Shown here: piece after piece, positions 45,957-56,922 of the stretch | How the letters are laid out: each line of letters starts with the position of its first letter | Position numbering within the stretch: position 1 is the stretch's first letter | DNA from: Aurelia coerulea | Taxonomy: Eukaryota; Cnidaria; Scyphozoa; Semaeostomeae; Ulmaridae | Assembly (NCBI GenBank): GCA_039566865.1 | Contig: CM076958.1 | Span: 10,764,501 to 10,828,500 of the forward strand | Length of the DNA stretch: 64,000 nucleotides | Reading direction: 5' to 3' | Translations under genes and position numbers: made by a program | Notes under the pieces: model-generated | What the model was told of the DNA's origin: nothing | Database searches by the model: none | Seen by the model: only the letters and a program-made list of their open reading frames with translations

Positions 45957-47025
45957 CAGGCCCGTAGCATCTATTGGGGCCGGTCGGGCCCGGGCCCCCC
46001 CAATAATTTCCAGAAGTTGAATTTTTTATTCTTCATAATAACATAGAAAACTGATCATCAGTGAAAGGCCCTTGGCACTGAAGAGAGTCAATACCTATCT
46101 AAGTTCAACAACAACAAACTACCGACTCAACCACCAAATGGTGAAACATGTGCACAACGACAGAGTTGATAAATGCAACCTTGTCAGCATCGTAAACGAA
46201 CTTGTCATATATTCCAATGCAAGGAAATTGAACTTTGGAAAGCTCAACCCTTTTGACATCAGAGAAGCACTTCGTCAAGAGAGGCAAAAAGTACCCAGAT
46301 TTCAAGAATCAATAATCGTATCTAAACTAACGAACAGTGGCGTGGTCCTCGAGATCCTCGAAAACGGAAAAGAAAAAGCTGGGTATAGCTGAGAATGAAT
46401 TTTCCAAGAAATGTCAAATCTTCCATTTTAGCATTGGCAAATATGGAATCAGGGGATGCATTCTAAGCCAAAGTAAAGGATGTTTTTTCAAAAAAATTTT
46501 TTATGCTTCAACTCATAAGAGAACTGTCACAACGCTATAAAAGATTCCTTGTCGCTAATGGCAAGCATGATATTGGGAGATGCATTCTAAGCCAAAGTAA
46601 AGGGCGTGGCCCCAAAAATTTTCCTGGGGGCTTCCCCCAGGACCCCTCATTTCAATTCCGCTCATTTAATTTACTCTGGCCATGACATGGCTTTCGTAGG
46701 ACGCCATGAAAATTGTGTGATGACTTTTGTAAATCAAATATGAAGTAAATCTTACGCACTCTCTCGACAAAGTATTCTTATCCTATCGTAGTTTGATTTT
46801 AGCTAACTTGTTTGAAATATATTTGGATTTGTAAATTTCAATTTTTCTTCAGGACCTCCGATCATAAAATGCCCTTTAAGCAATGCACAAAAGGGCGTTG
46901 CCAAAAGAAAAGAGGGCATTGACCGAGCAATTTTTCCGGGGGCCTCGCCCCTGGACCCTCGGAAGCTTTACCCCTTCGGTGTCAATTTGTGCCCCTCCAA
47001 TCTGAAAAACGCTCCTACGGGCCTG
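45957..47025 (+). mobile_element. hAT relic, 1069 bp, with CAGGCCCGTAG ends
   Basis: CAGGCCCGTAG at the left and CTACGGGCCTG at the right are perfect inverted ends. CATGGTA is duplicated outside (45950-45956, 47026-47032), seven bases where hAT normally has eight. It contains a piece of transposase coding sequence (46045-46290) and repeated GGGCGTGGCC/GGGGGC...GACCC phrases. The ends resemble those of hAT MITE family H, so this may be a larger relative of those MITEs. Confidence 0.75.
46045..46290 (+). pseudogene. hAT transposase C-terminal fragment
   Basis: The plus strand reads ERPLALKRVNTYLSSTTTNY, then RLNHQMVKHVHNDRVD, NLVSIVNEL and FGK. This matches the dimerisation-region pattern of ZMYM1-like hAT transposases (LxxLKxxKTYLRST...RLNHxMVLHVHKxxxDxLDL...NEF). 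Only about 75 residues remain; the open frame then runs into unrelated sequence. Confidence 0.7.
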
Positions 47026-47032
47026 CATGGTA

Positions 47033-48184
47033 GGATCAGGCCTTAGGGCAATGCTCCTTGTAGCTAAGATCACAATAAAATCAACTAGAAGTCTCCTTTT
47101 CTAATGTCAAGCTGATCTCGAGAATCTATCGATCATGAAGACATTTGCACCTGTTAAAATGACGACTTTCCCACCAACGAGGCGGAGATCTTGCGAAATT
47201 CATTGGAAGCAGATTAGTTCGCAGCGAGATCTTGTTTTGGTTAGGTTAAGCCTTGCTTGATTACAATAATCAATGTAATCCGCGTGTCAGTATCAGAGTA
47301 ATAACCTTATCGTCTTTAAAGATCTCCTTCTTGTTTATATGCATAGTAATTTGAAAGTTTTGCTCACGTATTCAATATTATAGCACGAACAATCCACTGC
47401 TTTTGTATAGTATCAAATTCAACTTCCATTATTCTATCGCCTGCACACGAAAAAATACTCCCTCTGCAACGCCCTCAAAGGAAGAAACATATATTTGAAC
47501 CATCGCTTTCTGCATATTTTGAAGGAAACTATTTGGTCGCTTTTCGACAATCGACCAACTCTAACTTGAAATTTTTACAGGGTAATTAAAATCACAGTTG
47601 TCACGCACAACTTTTGACGAACCATCGATTTTGATGGCCAAAAGGTTAAATTTAAATTTGGAATTTATTTTACTAAGACTGCGTTCAAACCAGGCTGGAA
47701 AAATTTGAAAATGGAACAAAACTTTTACAGATTGGTCTGCCGTTTAAAAAGAAGCAAGGCTCATTGATTCTTCAAAACTAGATAAATTTCTTAGCCATCA
47801 GAATGCAGCCTCTTTGTCGCAGAGAATGCAAACATTTCGGTACCATCACATCTTCTGCCCTATTAAAACTGTGCCGGTATCGTGTGAATACTAAAGAAAT
47901 CTTGGTACTGTTACATCAGATCGTGCTGGTATCGTGCCAACGTAGTGTGAAATACGGTTGCATAGATTGTAGTCCACGGACGGCAATTTTGCAAATGACC
48001 GTTAAGGGCCAGGAAGTTTTGATCAATTTTGTCGAATTTCTTTCGAAATTTTGTCTAATTTTCAGCTTCAGAAAAGAATGGCGTACATAACTATCCTCTG
48101 GAGAGGTACACCAAATGACAAATATGTATTCCTTGCGTGTGACTACATATGAGTTGCTGATTCAAGACTTATGCCATAATTCTT
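47033..48184. other. ODAD4 intronic sequence, unassigned
   Basis: No exon or repeat ends recognised. The 95-codon plus frame at 47803-48090 contains no recognisable domain. Confidence 0.35.
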
Positions 48185-48906
48185 TCATGGCTGTATGAAA
48201 ATAAAAAAGTAACAGCTATGATGCACAAACAATATATGATCAAAAGTACCAAATACCGCAAATGGAATAAAACGATCCAATATATTGAGCCAAAAAATAC
48301 AAGCATAAAAGTGCCATCCTACTGATGGTGTAGATGAAGTTGTGATTTTTAGCGCATAAGGACCCCTTGTTATGGCGCTCAAGAAGTGTTGGTGAAGATC
48401 GAACTGCGCCCACCTGATTGTCCTAGCTGCACAGCCAGCAGAATGCAACATGGCACCACAACACCTCGTGAACATGTCTTTCGTATAAGAAGGCACGTCC
48501 CCATTAAGGGATCTGAAGACCATTTTCTGAGCTTCAAAATCAATAAGTTCCCTGACAGTGGGCCATTTAAGCGCCCGAATAACTGGCAAAGCAGTCGCAT
48601 CAAATGGACTGTTGGTGACGAGTTTTGCAGCCTGATTTTGAAGTTTCTGCAATTATTTCAATGGCAGTCACCCCAGCATTTCCCCAGACAGGACAGCAAT
48701 ATCTAAAGTAAGTCTCCACTAAACTCTTATACATTGTTTTGACAGTTGAAATCGGAAGGTACTGCTTGGCATAACGAAGTACACCAATGCCTCTAGAGAT
48801 CTTATTAGTTGTTAGGGCCAATTGAGATGTCCATTTAAGTTGATGGTCAACCTGAACACTTAGGTATTTGACCTCCTTTACCAACTTGATATCCTCGGAA
48901 CCAAGA
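48185..48906 (-). pseudogene. LINE ORF2 3' part (continuation of 52665-53113)
   Basis: Minus strand: NLGSEDIKLVKEVKYLSVQV, then LKWTSQLALTTNKISRGIGV, YFRYCCPVWGN, a frame change near 48640, then KLQNQAAKLVTNS and LKWPTVRELI. These are the segments that follow the reverse transcriptase palm in Jockey/CR1-like LINEs. Removing the TTAA element 48911-52660 and one TTAA joins KPHF to NLGSED in frame with the fragment at 52665-53113, so the two are one copy. Below about 48490 the similarity to LINEs fades. Confidence 0.8.
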
Positions 48907-49764
48907 TTAAAGAGCGACTGTTGACCGGCATGCTTTGCGATCGTTTGTTTATGTTTTGGTACGAATTTAGACTAGACCAAGGTAGTCAGTCTAGGTTTTA
49001 GACCGCTTGTTACCCTGTGCCTCAATGTTTTGCTGCATAAACTAAAGCAGACCGACCGACGGAAAGGATCAGAAGAGAGAAGACAGTGGAAGATATGATT
49101 CATGTACTTCGAAAGCAACTCCAGTGGAGCCTAGTTCCCATTATCAGGTAGGAAGACACCTAATTTATAACTTCAATGCTGTATGAAGCATCGCTTTCTT
49201 GTTTGAGCGGAGTTAGACTTAGGCCCAGTCCAGGTACCATACAAATTCACTCACAACACATAGTCATATATGTGGACCCCCTTGATTCTATTCCACTACT
49301 TCCCAACCTGTAACCTGTCGTCCCAAAGTTTAGGAAGTATGACTTTGACATATATATACGTTTGTTTTGGCCTGAAATCTATATTGAAAGTTCCACCTCT
49401 CTCTTGCTGTGTGTATGCAATGAATCATAGCTTTGTCAACCCAAATGTTGGAGCTAGAAATGATAAGAGCAGGCCAAATGTTTATCAGATTCTTTGTGGT
49501 GAAAATTACATCAAACTGGGAGACTCGCTTTATCTAGCTCCTAGAATTTCCCAGGTGCATGAAGAGGTGCTTGATCAACCTTCAACACCACTCTTAAAAG
49601 GTCTAAATAATATAACTGATACAACTTGACCATGTATCATTATCATTATTTTTGCTGTTAGCAAGAAAATATGATTTTCTTTCTTTGTGATCTAGGTACA
49701 AATGAAGCTGGCTCCCCTACTGAATCTTGCCAATGAAACAATGTTCTGATGGACGTAAACAATA

Positions 49765-50151
49765 CACTCTTTTTTTTATAAGAAACTAAGGTCCGGTGCT
49801 GGTAGGCAGTTTCTTAAATTTTTGAGCCATTTTGCTACCAAAAAGTTTCTTATGTGTTTCTTATATTTTTAATGCCAGAAGTGTAGAGTTAATTTGGTTT
49901 TGTCTGAAGGGCTCCCAAATTACTTAGTAAGATTTCAAAACAAGTAAATGACATAATTTGCACTCAAAATAATGTCCAAACAGTTACTATAACTGTGTAC
50001 TGTCAAAACACTTTTGAGTGCGAAAGGAAACTTAAAATTGTAAATTACAAAAGTTTCTTAGCTTTTTCAATTCAGGTAGGGTTGTTTCTTAACTTTCGAA
50101 AAATCGAGCCTACCGTTTCTTATAAGCGGTTTCTTATAAAAAAAATGAGTG
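49765..50151. mobile_element. MITE family A, copy 3 (387 bp)
   Basis: Left end CACTCTTTTTTTTATAAGAA and inverted right end TTCTTATAAAAAAAATGAGTG, both flanked by TA (49763-49764, 50152-50153). Internal GTTTCTTA/TAAGAAAC repeats. Confidence 0.8.
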
Positions 50152-50291
50152 TACCATGAGAGAAAAAGTCAGAGAATGAAGACACAGTTTTTGGAGAAAT
50201 TGTAGCTACTCTGTATAACCATATACACAATTTATAATTCATATCATATACACATATTCCAAAGAATCAAGTTCAAGAACAATGCAGACTA

Positions 50292-50669
50292 CACATTTTT
50301 ATGTAAGAAACTTGGATATGGCCATGGTACTAAGAGTTTCTTAATTCAACATTAACTTTTCCCATTTTAGCACTGAAAGTTTTTTAATTTGTTTCTTATT
50401 TTTGAATGCAACTGCTGCAGATATGTCTCTTTACATCAGACAATAAAACATCAGATAGGAAGAAACAGTGTTTCACTTCTTTCAAATATTAAACAGTTAG
50501 TTCATATATTACTCAAGAATAAGGGTTACAACAACTTGCTATAAGATCGTCAAAGTTAAGTATCAAAGTTTCTTACTACTTCCCAGATATAGAATTAGAG
50601 TTCTTAAAGTTGTGGCCATAGCTAAATACTAATTTCTTATAAACCACGGTTTCTTATAAACAACTTGTG
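50292..50669. mobile_element. MITE family A, copy 4 (degenerate)
   Basis: Left end CACATTTTTATGTAAGAAAC after TA; right end GTTTCTTATAAACAACTTGTG. GTTTCTTA motifs throughout. The right TA is displaced by two bases (GGTA). Confidence 0.6.
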
Positions 50670-51054
50670 GGTATTATATGAATTGTCACTGGAAACACAA
50701 GTCATTGAATAGAAAATGTATACAAAAATATTGAGCTACTGGAACAAAATAAAGATATAGTCTAATTGTCATCTCTGTAATCATCTCTTAACTGTTTCAT
50801 TTTCCAACACTTCAGGAGTTTCATTTTCAATATTATTATGTGACCATTGCTTGCGAACTGTAAAAGGAAATAGAAAAGTAGTTAGAAAAAATATTTGAGA
50901 AAGAACATACAGTAAATCAAACCATCTGCACAAGGGTTTTAACCAAAAGGTACAGCAATGTACCCTATTCATATGATATGACTTCAATGACTTAGGCCCT
51001 GTCCTGTATGATCATCATCATCTCTTTGTATTTAATCAATATTGACATATCATA

Positions 51055-51656
51055 CCGGGTGCGCCAAAATAAACTATGCACGTTTGGAAAGCCACAATAA
51101 ATCGTATACTGGGTCGATTTTAAAGATTTATGTCTCATTCGTTAGCAGAAAGCCTGAATTAGATACTGGGATTTTTGCAAATTTTTTCATTTTCAGGTTT
51201 TAGAGCTAGAAGCGAGTTTCCTAAGATTTTTGTTTTCGAAAACACCGAAAACGATCAAAAAACATCGATCAAGTTTTCTAAAGAATCGACATGAATGGAC
51301 AAAGAGAGAACTTTTTCGTGGTGATTTGCGATCTAAAAATCGACCAATTGTAATCTGCTGTACGAGAGTTAATACTGAACCCCCAAATCCCCCTGAAAAC
51401 ATTTTCTCTTTGTTTATTCATGTTGGATCTTTTAAAATTTGATCGACGTTTTTTTTCGTTTTCAATATTTTCGAAAACGAACATTTAAGAAACTCGCTTC
51501 TGGCTCTAAAACCTGAAAACGCAAAAATTTGCAAAAAAATCCTAAAATCTAATTCAGGCTCTCTGCTAAATATTAAGTCATAAATCTTCAAAATCGGTCC
51601 AGTATTCAATTCATTGTGGCCTGCCAAACGTGCATAGTTTATTTTGGCGCACCCGG
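51055..51656. mobile_element. 602-bp foldback MITE with CCGGGTGCGCC ends
   Basis: TIR CCGGGTGCGCCAAAATAAAC continues TATGCACGTTTGG and is inverted at the right end, flanked by TA (51053-51054, 51657-51658). Inverted similarity extends through most of the ~240-bp arms (CCTGAATTAGAT, GGTTTTAGAGC.AGAAGCGAGTTTC), so the element folds on itself. Opposed open frames inside are artefacts. Ends of this type recall Tc1/mariner. Confidence 0.8.
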
Positions 51657-52664
51657 TATATTTTCATAAGAACCTTAAATCTCTGAGCACCAACAAAATT
51701 ATGAAACCCAAGTATAGTTTTTCATATAGTTTTGTATTACTAGTAAAACAATGCAAAAGAAACTTTCTTCGCCTTGAACTCTATCTTGCTCTTTGCCCTT
51801 AGTTTGATGATGTACTTTACTCAGAGCCACTTGAGTTTAATGTATGAGATCTGTTTAAAAAATCTGGCAATAAAATGATCAAAAAGTCATGGGAGTTCCT
51901 GCACATACAGTTAATGAACTTCTAAGAAATGGTTAAAAAACTTTCAGCACTCAAAAGCTGATAATTTTGAGAAACTTTCAGTACAGGCTCATGCTCAATT
52001 TCTCAGTTTCTTAGAAAACAAATGGGCCAATAACTTCAGGCTGTGCAGATAATTAACAAGGGATAGTGAATGAAATATCCCTGCTGACTCCTGCTGATTG
52101 ATTCATACTACAGCTGAAAACTCTGAAACCGAATGCCAAGAGATTGCAGAAGGTTGAGAGTGCAGGTTTTGTCGTCTGTTCTGTTCCTTGGCGATTCCTT
52201 AAACTCACATTTATTCCAAACTAAAGAGATCAGGCAGCGGGCAAGTTAGGCGAGCAAAAAACTTACCTCTTGTCGTGGGGCTGCTCCATTTTATTGAGAA
52301 GCTTTGATGTAGCTTCTGACCAAGTCTTAGTATTCTTTTCAAGTCAAATATTGAAGGGTTTCTGCCGTTGAAAGGGGCTGCTTCCAAGAGACTTTCAACC
52401 AGGACACCATCTTGCGATCTTCGTCAATTTGAGGACGTCCAAAAAGCACAGTAGAAACTGCCTTTGCATGAAATAAACAGCCACGAAGCTAAAGAAATAT
52501 TTCATCTTGCCAAAAATGAAACCCATGTTGTCTCTGCTGTTAGCATCGTCCAAGATTTCACGGATTAGAATCGTGTTTAATTTCTTATACTACGAAATTA
52601 TGGAGCTGTGTGGAGCGAGTTGCTTACTTCGCGCAAAGCATGCCGGTCAACAGTCGCTCTTTAA

Positions 52665-53113
52665 AGTGTGGTTTAATTGAATCGACAGAGTCCATTTTTC
52701 GCAGCTTACCATTACTCCCTATGATCATTGCTTCAGTCTTAGCTACGTTTAAAGGCAACTTATTTCCTTCAAGCCACCCTTTCAAGCTTTTAAGTCAGCA
52801 TTAACTGCCAGATTAATTTCCGAAACAGATTCAGAGGCATTGTAAATGCTTGTGTCATCTGCATACATAGATACAAGGGAATTTTTCAAACAACAAGGAA
52901 GATCATTAATATAGACCAGAAAGAGAAGTGGTCCAAGACATGAACCTTGTGGTACACCACAAGTTATACTGTCTGTAGCGGAAATTAGCCCATTTACTTT
53001 ACAGCTTTGTCGTCTATTGGTGAGATCCGAGCGAAACCAGTTAAGTTCTTTTCCTTTTAAGCCACATAAGTTGAGCTTCCTTAATAGAATATTGTGGTCA
53101 ACTGTTTCAACTG
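52665..53113 (-). pseudogene. LINE reverse transcriptase fragment (minus copy)
   Basis: Minus strand: VETVDHNILLRKLNLCGLKG, then CGVPQGSCLGPLLFLVYIND and the catalytic MYADDT, KGWLEGNKLPLNVAKTEAMI and KMDSVDSIKPHF. These are RT fingers/palm motifs of a Jockey/CR1-like non-LTR element. An in-frame stop sits where LKA is followed by KGWLEG (near 52777). The copy is cut at 53113 by an oppositely oriented LINE and continues at 48906 after the TTAA element. Confidence 0.85.
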
Positions 53114-54625
53114 CAAATGTATTCATCGACCTAAAGAAAGCATTTGATACCGTAGATCATGACATTCTCCTTAAAAAGCTAATTAGGTATGGTATCACTG
53201 GTCAGGAACATTCTTGGTTTGTTTCATATCTGAAGAACAGACGGCAATACTGCAAAGTCGATGGTGCACTTTCGCAGGCTAAGGATGTCACTTGTGGAGT
53301 TCCACAGGGCTCATGCCTTGGTCCCCTACTTTTCTTAATCTACATTAACGACCTCCCACTTGCTCTGCGAAATTGCAACGTGACTATGTATGCAGACGAC
53401 ACCAGTCTTTCACATGCATCAAAAACATCGAAGGGCTTAACCAATTTATGAACGAAGATCCAGATTGTTCAAAAGATTGGCTGCAGGGAAACAAACTATC
53501 CACGTCCTTAAGACTCATGCAGTGATAGTTGGATCCCGTCCTAAGCTTAAAAAGATATTTGATGAAGTCGTTGACCAGCCTTCCTTTTCTATAAATGGCA
53601 CACAGATAAAGACTGTAGAGAGGACTAAATACCTTGGTGTTCAGTTGGACAGTCATCTTGTCTGGGATGAGCATATAAAGTGTATGAGAACAAAAGTATC
53701 TCGAGCCTTAGGTTTTCTGAAGTATGCAAGGTAGGTAGGTAGGTAGGTATCATATTTAACGTGGCTAGCCTGCGAAAGTCTGAGAGAGACTTATTTCCAG
53801 CAGGGGCCACGGATGTTTTACCATCAACCGCCGCAGCTACCAGATTTCCCTCACATGGCTCTGGTTGACCCGAGCTAGAGTTACGGACAGCGACCAAACT
53901 GTCCAGCGCGGGATTCGAACCTCGGCCGTTCTGACCTTTGGTTTACGAGTCAGTCGCCTTATCCACTCGGCCACGCGCTCCCTTAAAGAAACTTCTCCCC
54001 GAGGAAACGCTCAGTAAGATGTACAGAGGAATTATTGAACCCCACTCCCGTTATTGTTGCTCAGTTTGGGGATGTTGTGGTAAAACTCAAATTGACACCC
54101 TCCAAAAATTACAAAATCGAGCTGCCAGAATTGTTACATATAGCAGCTATGATGTTTCAGCAGCTGGTCTGATTAAAAGGCTGAAATGGCCAACTATCTC
54201 GGACATTATTCTCTCACTGAAACAGCGACTATAATGTACAAGTCAACAAATAGTCTTGTGCCCGAATATCTGTCTGAGTTATTTGCAAAAAATTCAGCTC
54301 TTAACACAATGAGACTAAGAAATACCGAAGCTGACTTGCGTGTTCCTTTCTTCAAAACGTCAAATGGGCAGAAGTCTATTTCATTTCGTGGGCCTAAGAT
54401 TTGGAATTTGGAAAGTTCAGATGTCAAACATGCACCCTCCCTTCTAACCTTCAAAAAGAGGCTAAAAAGAAATTGTAAAGGGTTTTTGGTTTTTCTTTTA
54501 TTTTTCTTTTGATAAATTTCGGAACATTTCTATTTGTATTAATTTATATTATATATCAATAAGATTAACTGTAAATAAGGTTTAAATTTGTTTTGTAGTA
54601 TTTTGCACGGCCCCCTGTAAAGCAG
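53114..54625 (+). pseudogene. LINE reverse transcriptase to 3' end (plus copy)
   Basis: Plus strand: FIDLKKAFDTVDHDILLKKL, CGVPQGSCLGPLLFLIYIND, MYADDTS, a frame break near 53445, KYLGVQLDSHLVWDEHIKCM and RALGFLKYAR. After the SINE it resumes KLLPEETLSKMYRGIIEPHS, CCSVWG, LQKLQNRAARIVT, LKWPTISDI, another frame change near 54220, YRG-like SFRGPKIWNLESS and FKKRLKRN. The 3' UTR ends GCACGGCCCCCTGTAAAGCA. 5'-truncated, frameshifted, dead; Jockey/CR1-like, a different subfamily from the minus copy. Confidence 0.85.
53732..53982 (-). mobile_element. tRNA-derived SINE inserted in the LINE
   Basis: Minus strand starts GGGAGCGCGTGGCC and carries A-box TGGCCGAGTGG (53973-53963) and B-box GGTTCGAATCC (53921-53911) at normal tRNA spacing, resembling a Leu/Ser-type tRNA. 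A ~170-bp unrelated body follows and a 3' tail of (ACCT)n ends the copy at about 53732. It interrupts the LINE frame between KYAR and KLLPEE. Confidence 0.85.
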
Positions 54626-54812
54626 TGGGCTATTTTAGCAAGAAGACGTGAGCCAAGAAGACGACAGCAGAATTCTTTTGTTCGAGGATGTAATATTCAA
54701 AGCGAAATCAGCTTCAAAACTTTTGTGAATCTCCTGGGGCTCTTTATAAGTTTTGTTATGAAATCGACAACCTGAAAAGTGTACTTTTGATGGCCGCTCA
54801 AAGTAAAAACTA

Positions 54813-55837
54813 GAGTAGCGTCGCCCATTATGGCCGGTCGCCCATTATGGCCGGCTAGCAAGAGAAATTAAATTTCAGGGGAATGACGACCAGTAATAAA
54901 ATTGCAATTGCGCGGAAAATCTTCGCTGACATCTGTTTTATCATGATTTTACCTTCACTGAAGTTTCAGTTCATTTGCGTTGAAACCCGACGAGATGGTT
55001 TGTGCATATCTCTAATTGATTCTTTCAAGAATTGCAAATTTCATGATTCTATTTACATCCCTTCCTTCTTTTTCGTTCGCTCGGCACCTTGCGGTTTGAA
55101 ATTTCTAAAATGTGCTTTGATTTTTCAAAAGTCCTGTCTCTAGAGAGGAAATCTACAACCAAACCAAAGCAAAGTAACTTCTGATTCAGATTTAAGGTTA
55201 TGAAGTCTGAGTGCTGCTGATTGCTATTTTCGTCGCCCATTATGCCCATCAGTTTACCAGAGAAGTTTCCAATCACTTCAAAATGCTAGAATGCAAATTT
55301 ATTTAAAAAAACATCAATTTGGGTTAAAATCTTATTTACTGACTTGGAAAATCATCGAAACCCAAAAAAAACGCAGCATTATATTTAGTCTATTTTCATT
55401 TTAGAAATTATACCGAAACTCATCCGTCAATGGACAAGAGATAAGGCAGGATTTAGAGCAACTCGAAGCATGTATTTCAATTGCGAAAACTCGAAGTTTA
55501 GGTTAATTCTTATTGATATTTTTGGGTTTAAAGTACTAAATGATAAACAAAGAACAGTAATTAAAACTGTTTTTCTTATTAAGACTTGTTACCGGAGAGA
55601 TGTGCTGTTTCTCATGCGGCCATAATGGGCGACGCTAGAAGAAAACGACGTTTTTACCCCCTTCTTTAAAATGTTCTAAAATCAGTATAAAGAGTTTACG
55701 TGAAAAATCAATACTCTGTGATCTTTTTCTCCATTAGTTGGTGATATAATCTGGCTATTTGGTTTTTGCATTAATTACTCTTTTTGCATCTAACTCAGAA
55801 CTTCGCGACGACATGGGCATAATGGGCGACACCACTC
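54813..55837. mobile_element. 1025-bp TA-flanked element (family G)
   Basis: Left end GAGTAGCGTCGCCCATTATG and right end (reverse complement GAGTGGTGTCGCCCATTATG) are flanked by TA (54811-54812, 55838-55839). The phrase CGCCCATTATGGC recurs internally near 54840 and 55235 and inverted near 55625. No transposase. End similarity links it to the 19166-24301 element. Confidence 0.75.
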
Positions 55838-55934
55838 TATGTGAGCATATTCATAACCAATGGAGACACGAGAACACAAACTATTTTGAAGGCGTATTCC
55901 TCTTTATGAGCAGCTTTTCGAGATAAAAAGGATG

Positions 55935-56063
55935 GAAAATTTAAATGCTCCAAAAACCTCTGAGCGTCCCCGTCTTCGAAGACGTCCGCGCCTTGTTGCT
56001 AAAACAGCCTTATCTCTGCAGGCTGACGGGGCTACCGTGGTTAAAAAAATAAAAAAAAAACGA
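55935..56063 (+). repeat. LINE 3' tail fragment with A-rich end
   Basis: GGCTGACGGGGCTACCGTGG followed by TTAAAAAAATAAAAAAAAAA resembles the tail at 13220-13268. The 96-codon open frame across it is not a gene. Confidence 0.45.
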
Positions 56064-56922
56064 AGAAATGGAAAGAATGAAAGCTTTCTTGAGGTCTACG
56101 TAAACTTACAGATTAACATTTCAGTTTTGAATATCGGCCGCGTACTTTTTATTCCACAGCCTGTCAAACGTGGTACCTTTTTTATTCTAACCGGTACTTA
56201 TCTTTTAGTTATGATATAGGTTACAGTTTGATTAAAGAAATAAACAAAATGATGACACAAAAAAAGAATGATAATAATGAAGATAATAAAACAAGACCGA
56301 CGATAAGAAACGAAAATATTGTAGATAATTGATAATGGCAGATAACCCAAAAACTGAAACTTTTGAGAACCACCAAATCACACTTGGAATGCTGGAAGGT
56401 TAACTATTTAACATTTGAAAGTTTCCATTGAAGGGAACGTGCAATGGGAAATAGACTTTTCCATAAATAGAACAAAGAAACCTGCAGATACAGTATTGTT
56501 TCTTTGACTATCCATCGTTCACGGAGCGTGTATAATTTCGATTTGAATTGGACATTTTTAGACTTTTGCTCTTTGCAAATGTAAACTTTTAACCTTGCAC
56601 AAACCCTAAAATGCGACTTGGCACTGAAAAAGTAATTTTAGTGCATTGAGATTTTCTGAAAAATAAAACAAAATAAAAAAATACCCCAATTGAGCAAAAA
56701 AGAATTGGATTTAGTAAATTTTTTGCCATTTTGGAGCATGATTCAGAACCAGTATTTCCATAAATTTCACACCAGTTCTACAATAACGCAGAATAAGGCC
56801 TAAACAATCTTCGTTAGGGGTACTGCAGCGTACCTTTAAGGGTACCATATTTGTACCCGGCTAGAGTACCCTAAAAGGTACTCCTGAAACCAATGATTAT
56901 TGAATTGAGTTTTGTGTCTATA

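Larger units (their letters stand above)
48911..52660. mobile_element. 3.75-kb TTAA-flanked element interrupting a LINE
   Basis: The TIRs begin AGAGCGACTGTTGACCGGCA and are identical for about 29 bases, inverted at the right end. TTAA lies on both sides (48907-48910, 52661-52664). Excision in silico restores the LINE frame, which fixes the boundaries independently. TTAA suggests piggyBac- or Kolobok-type transposition, but no transposase is visible. It carries two family A MITEs and the 51055-51656 foldback, hence it is older than they are. Confidence 0.85.

Noticed and set aside
56810..56890. Short inverted GGTAC-rich segment as a MITE
   Set aside because: Palindromic GGGTACC/GGTACTCC words occur, but no continuous arms or TSD were found.
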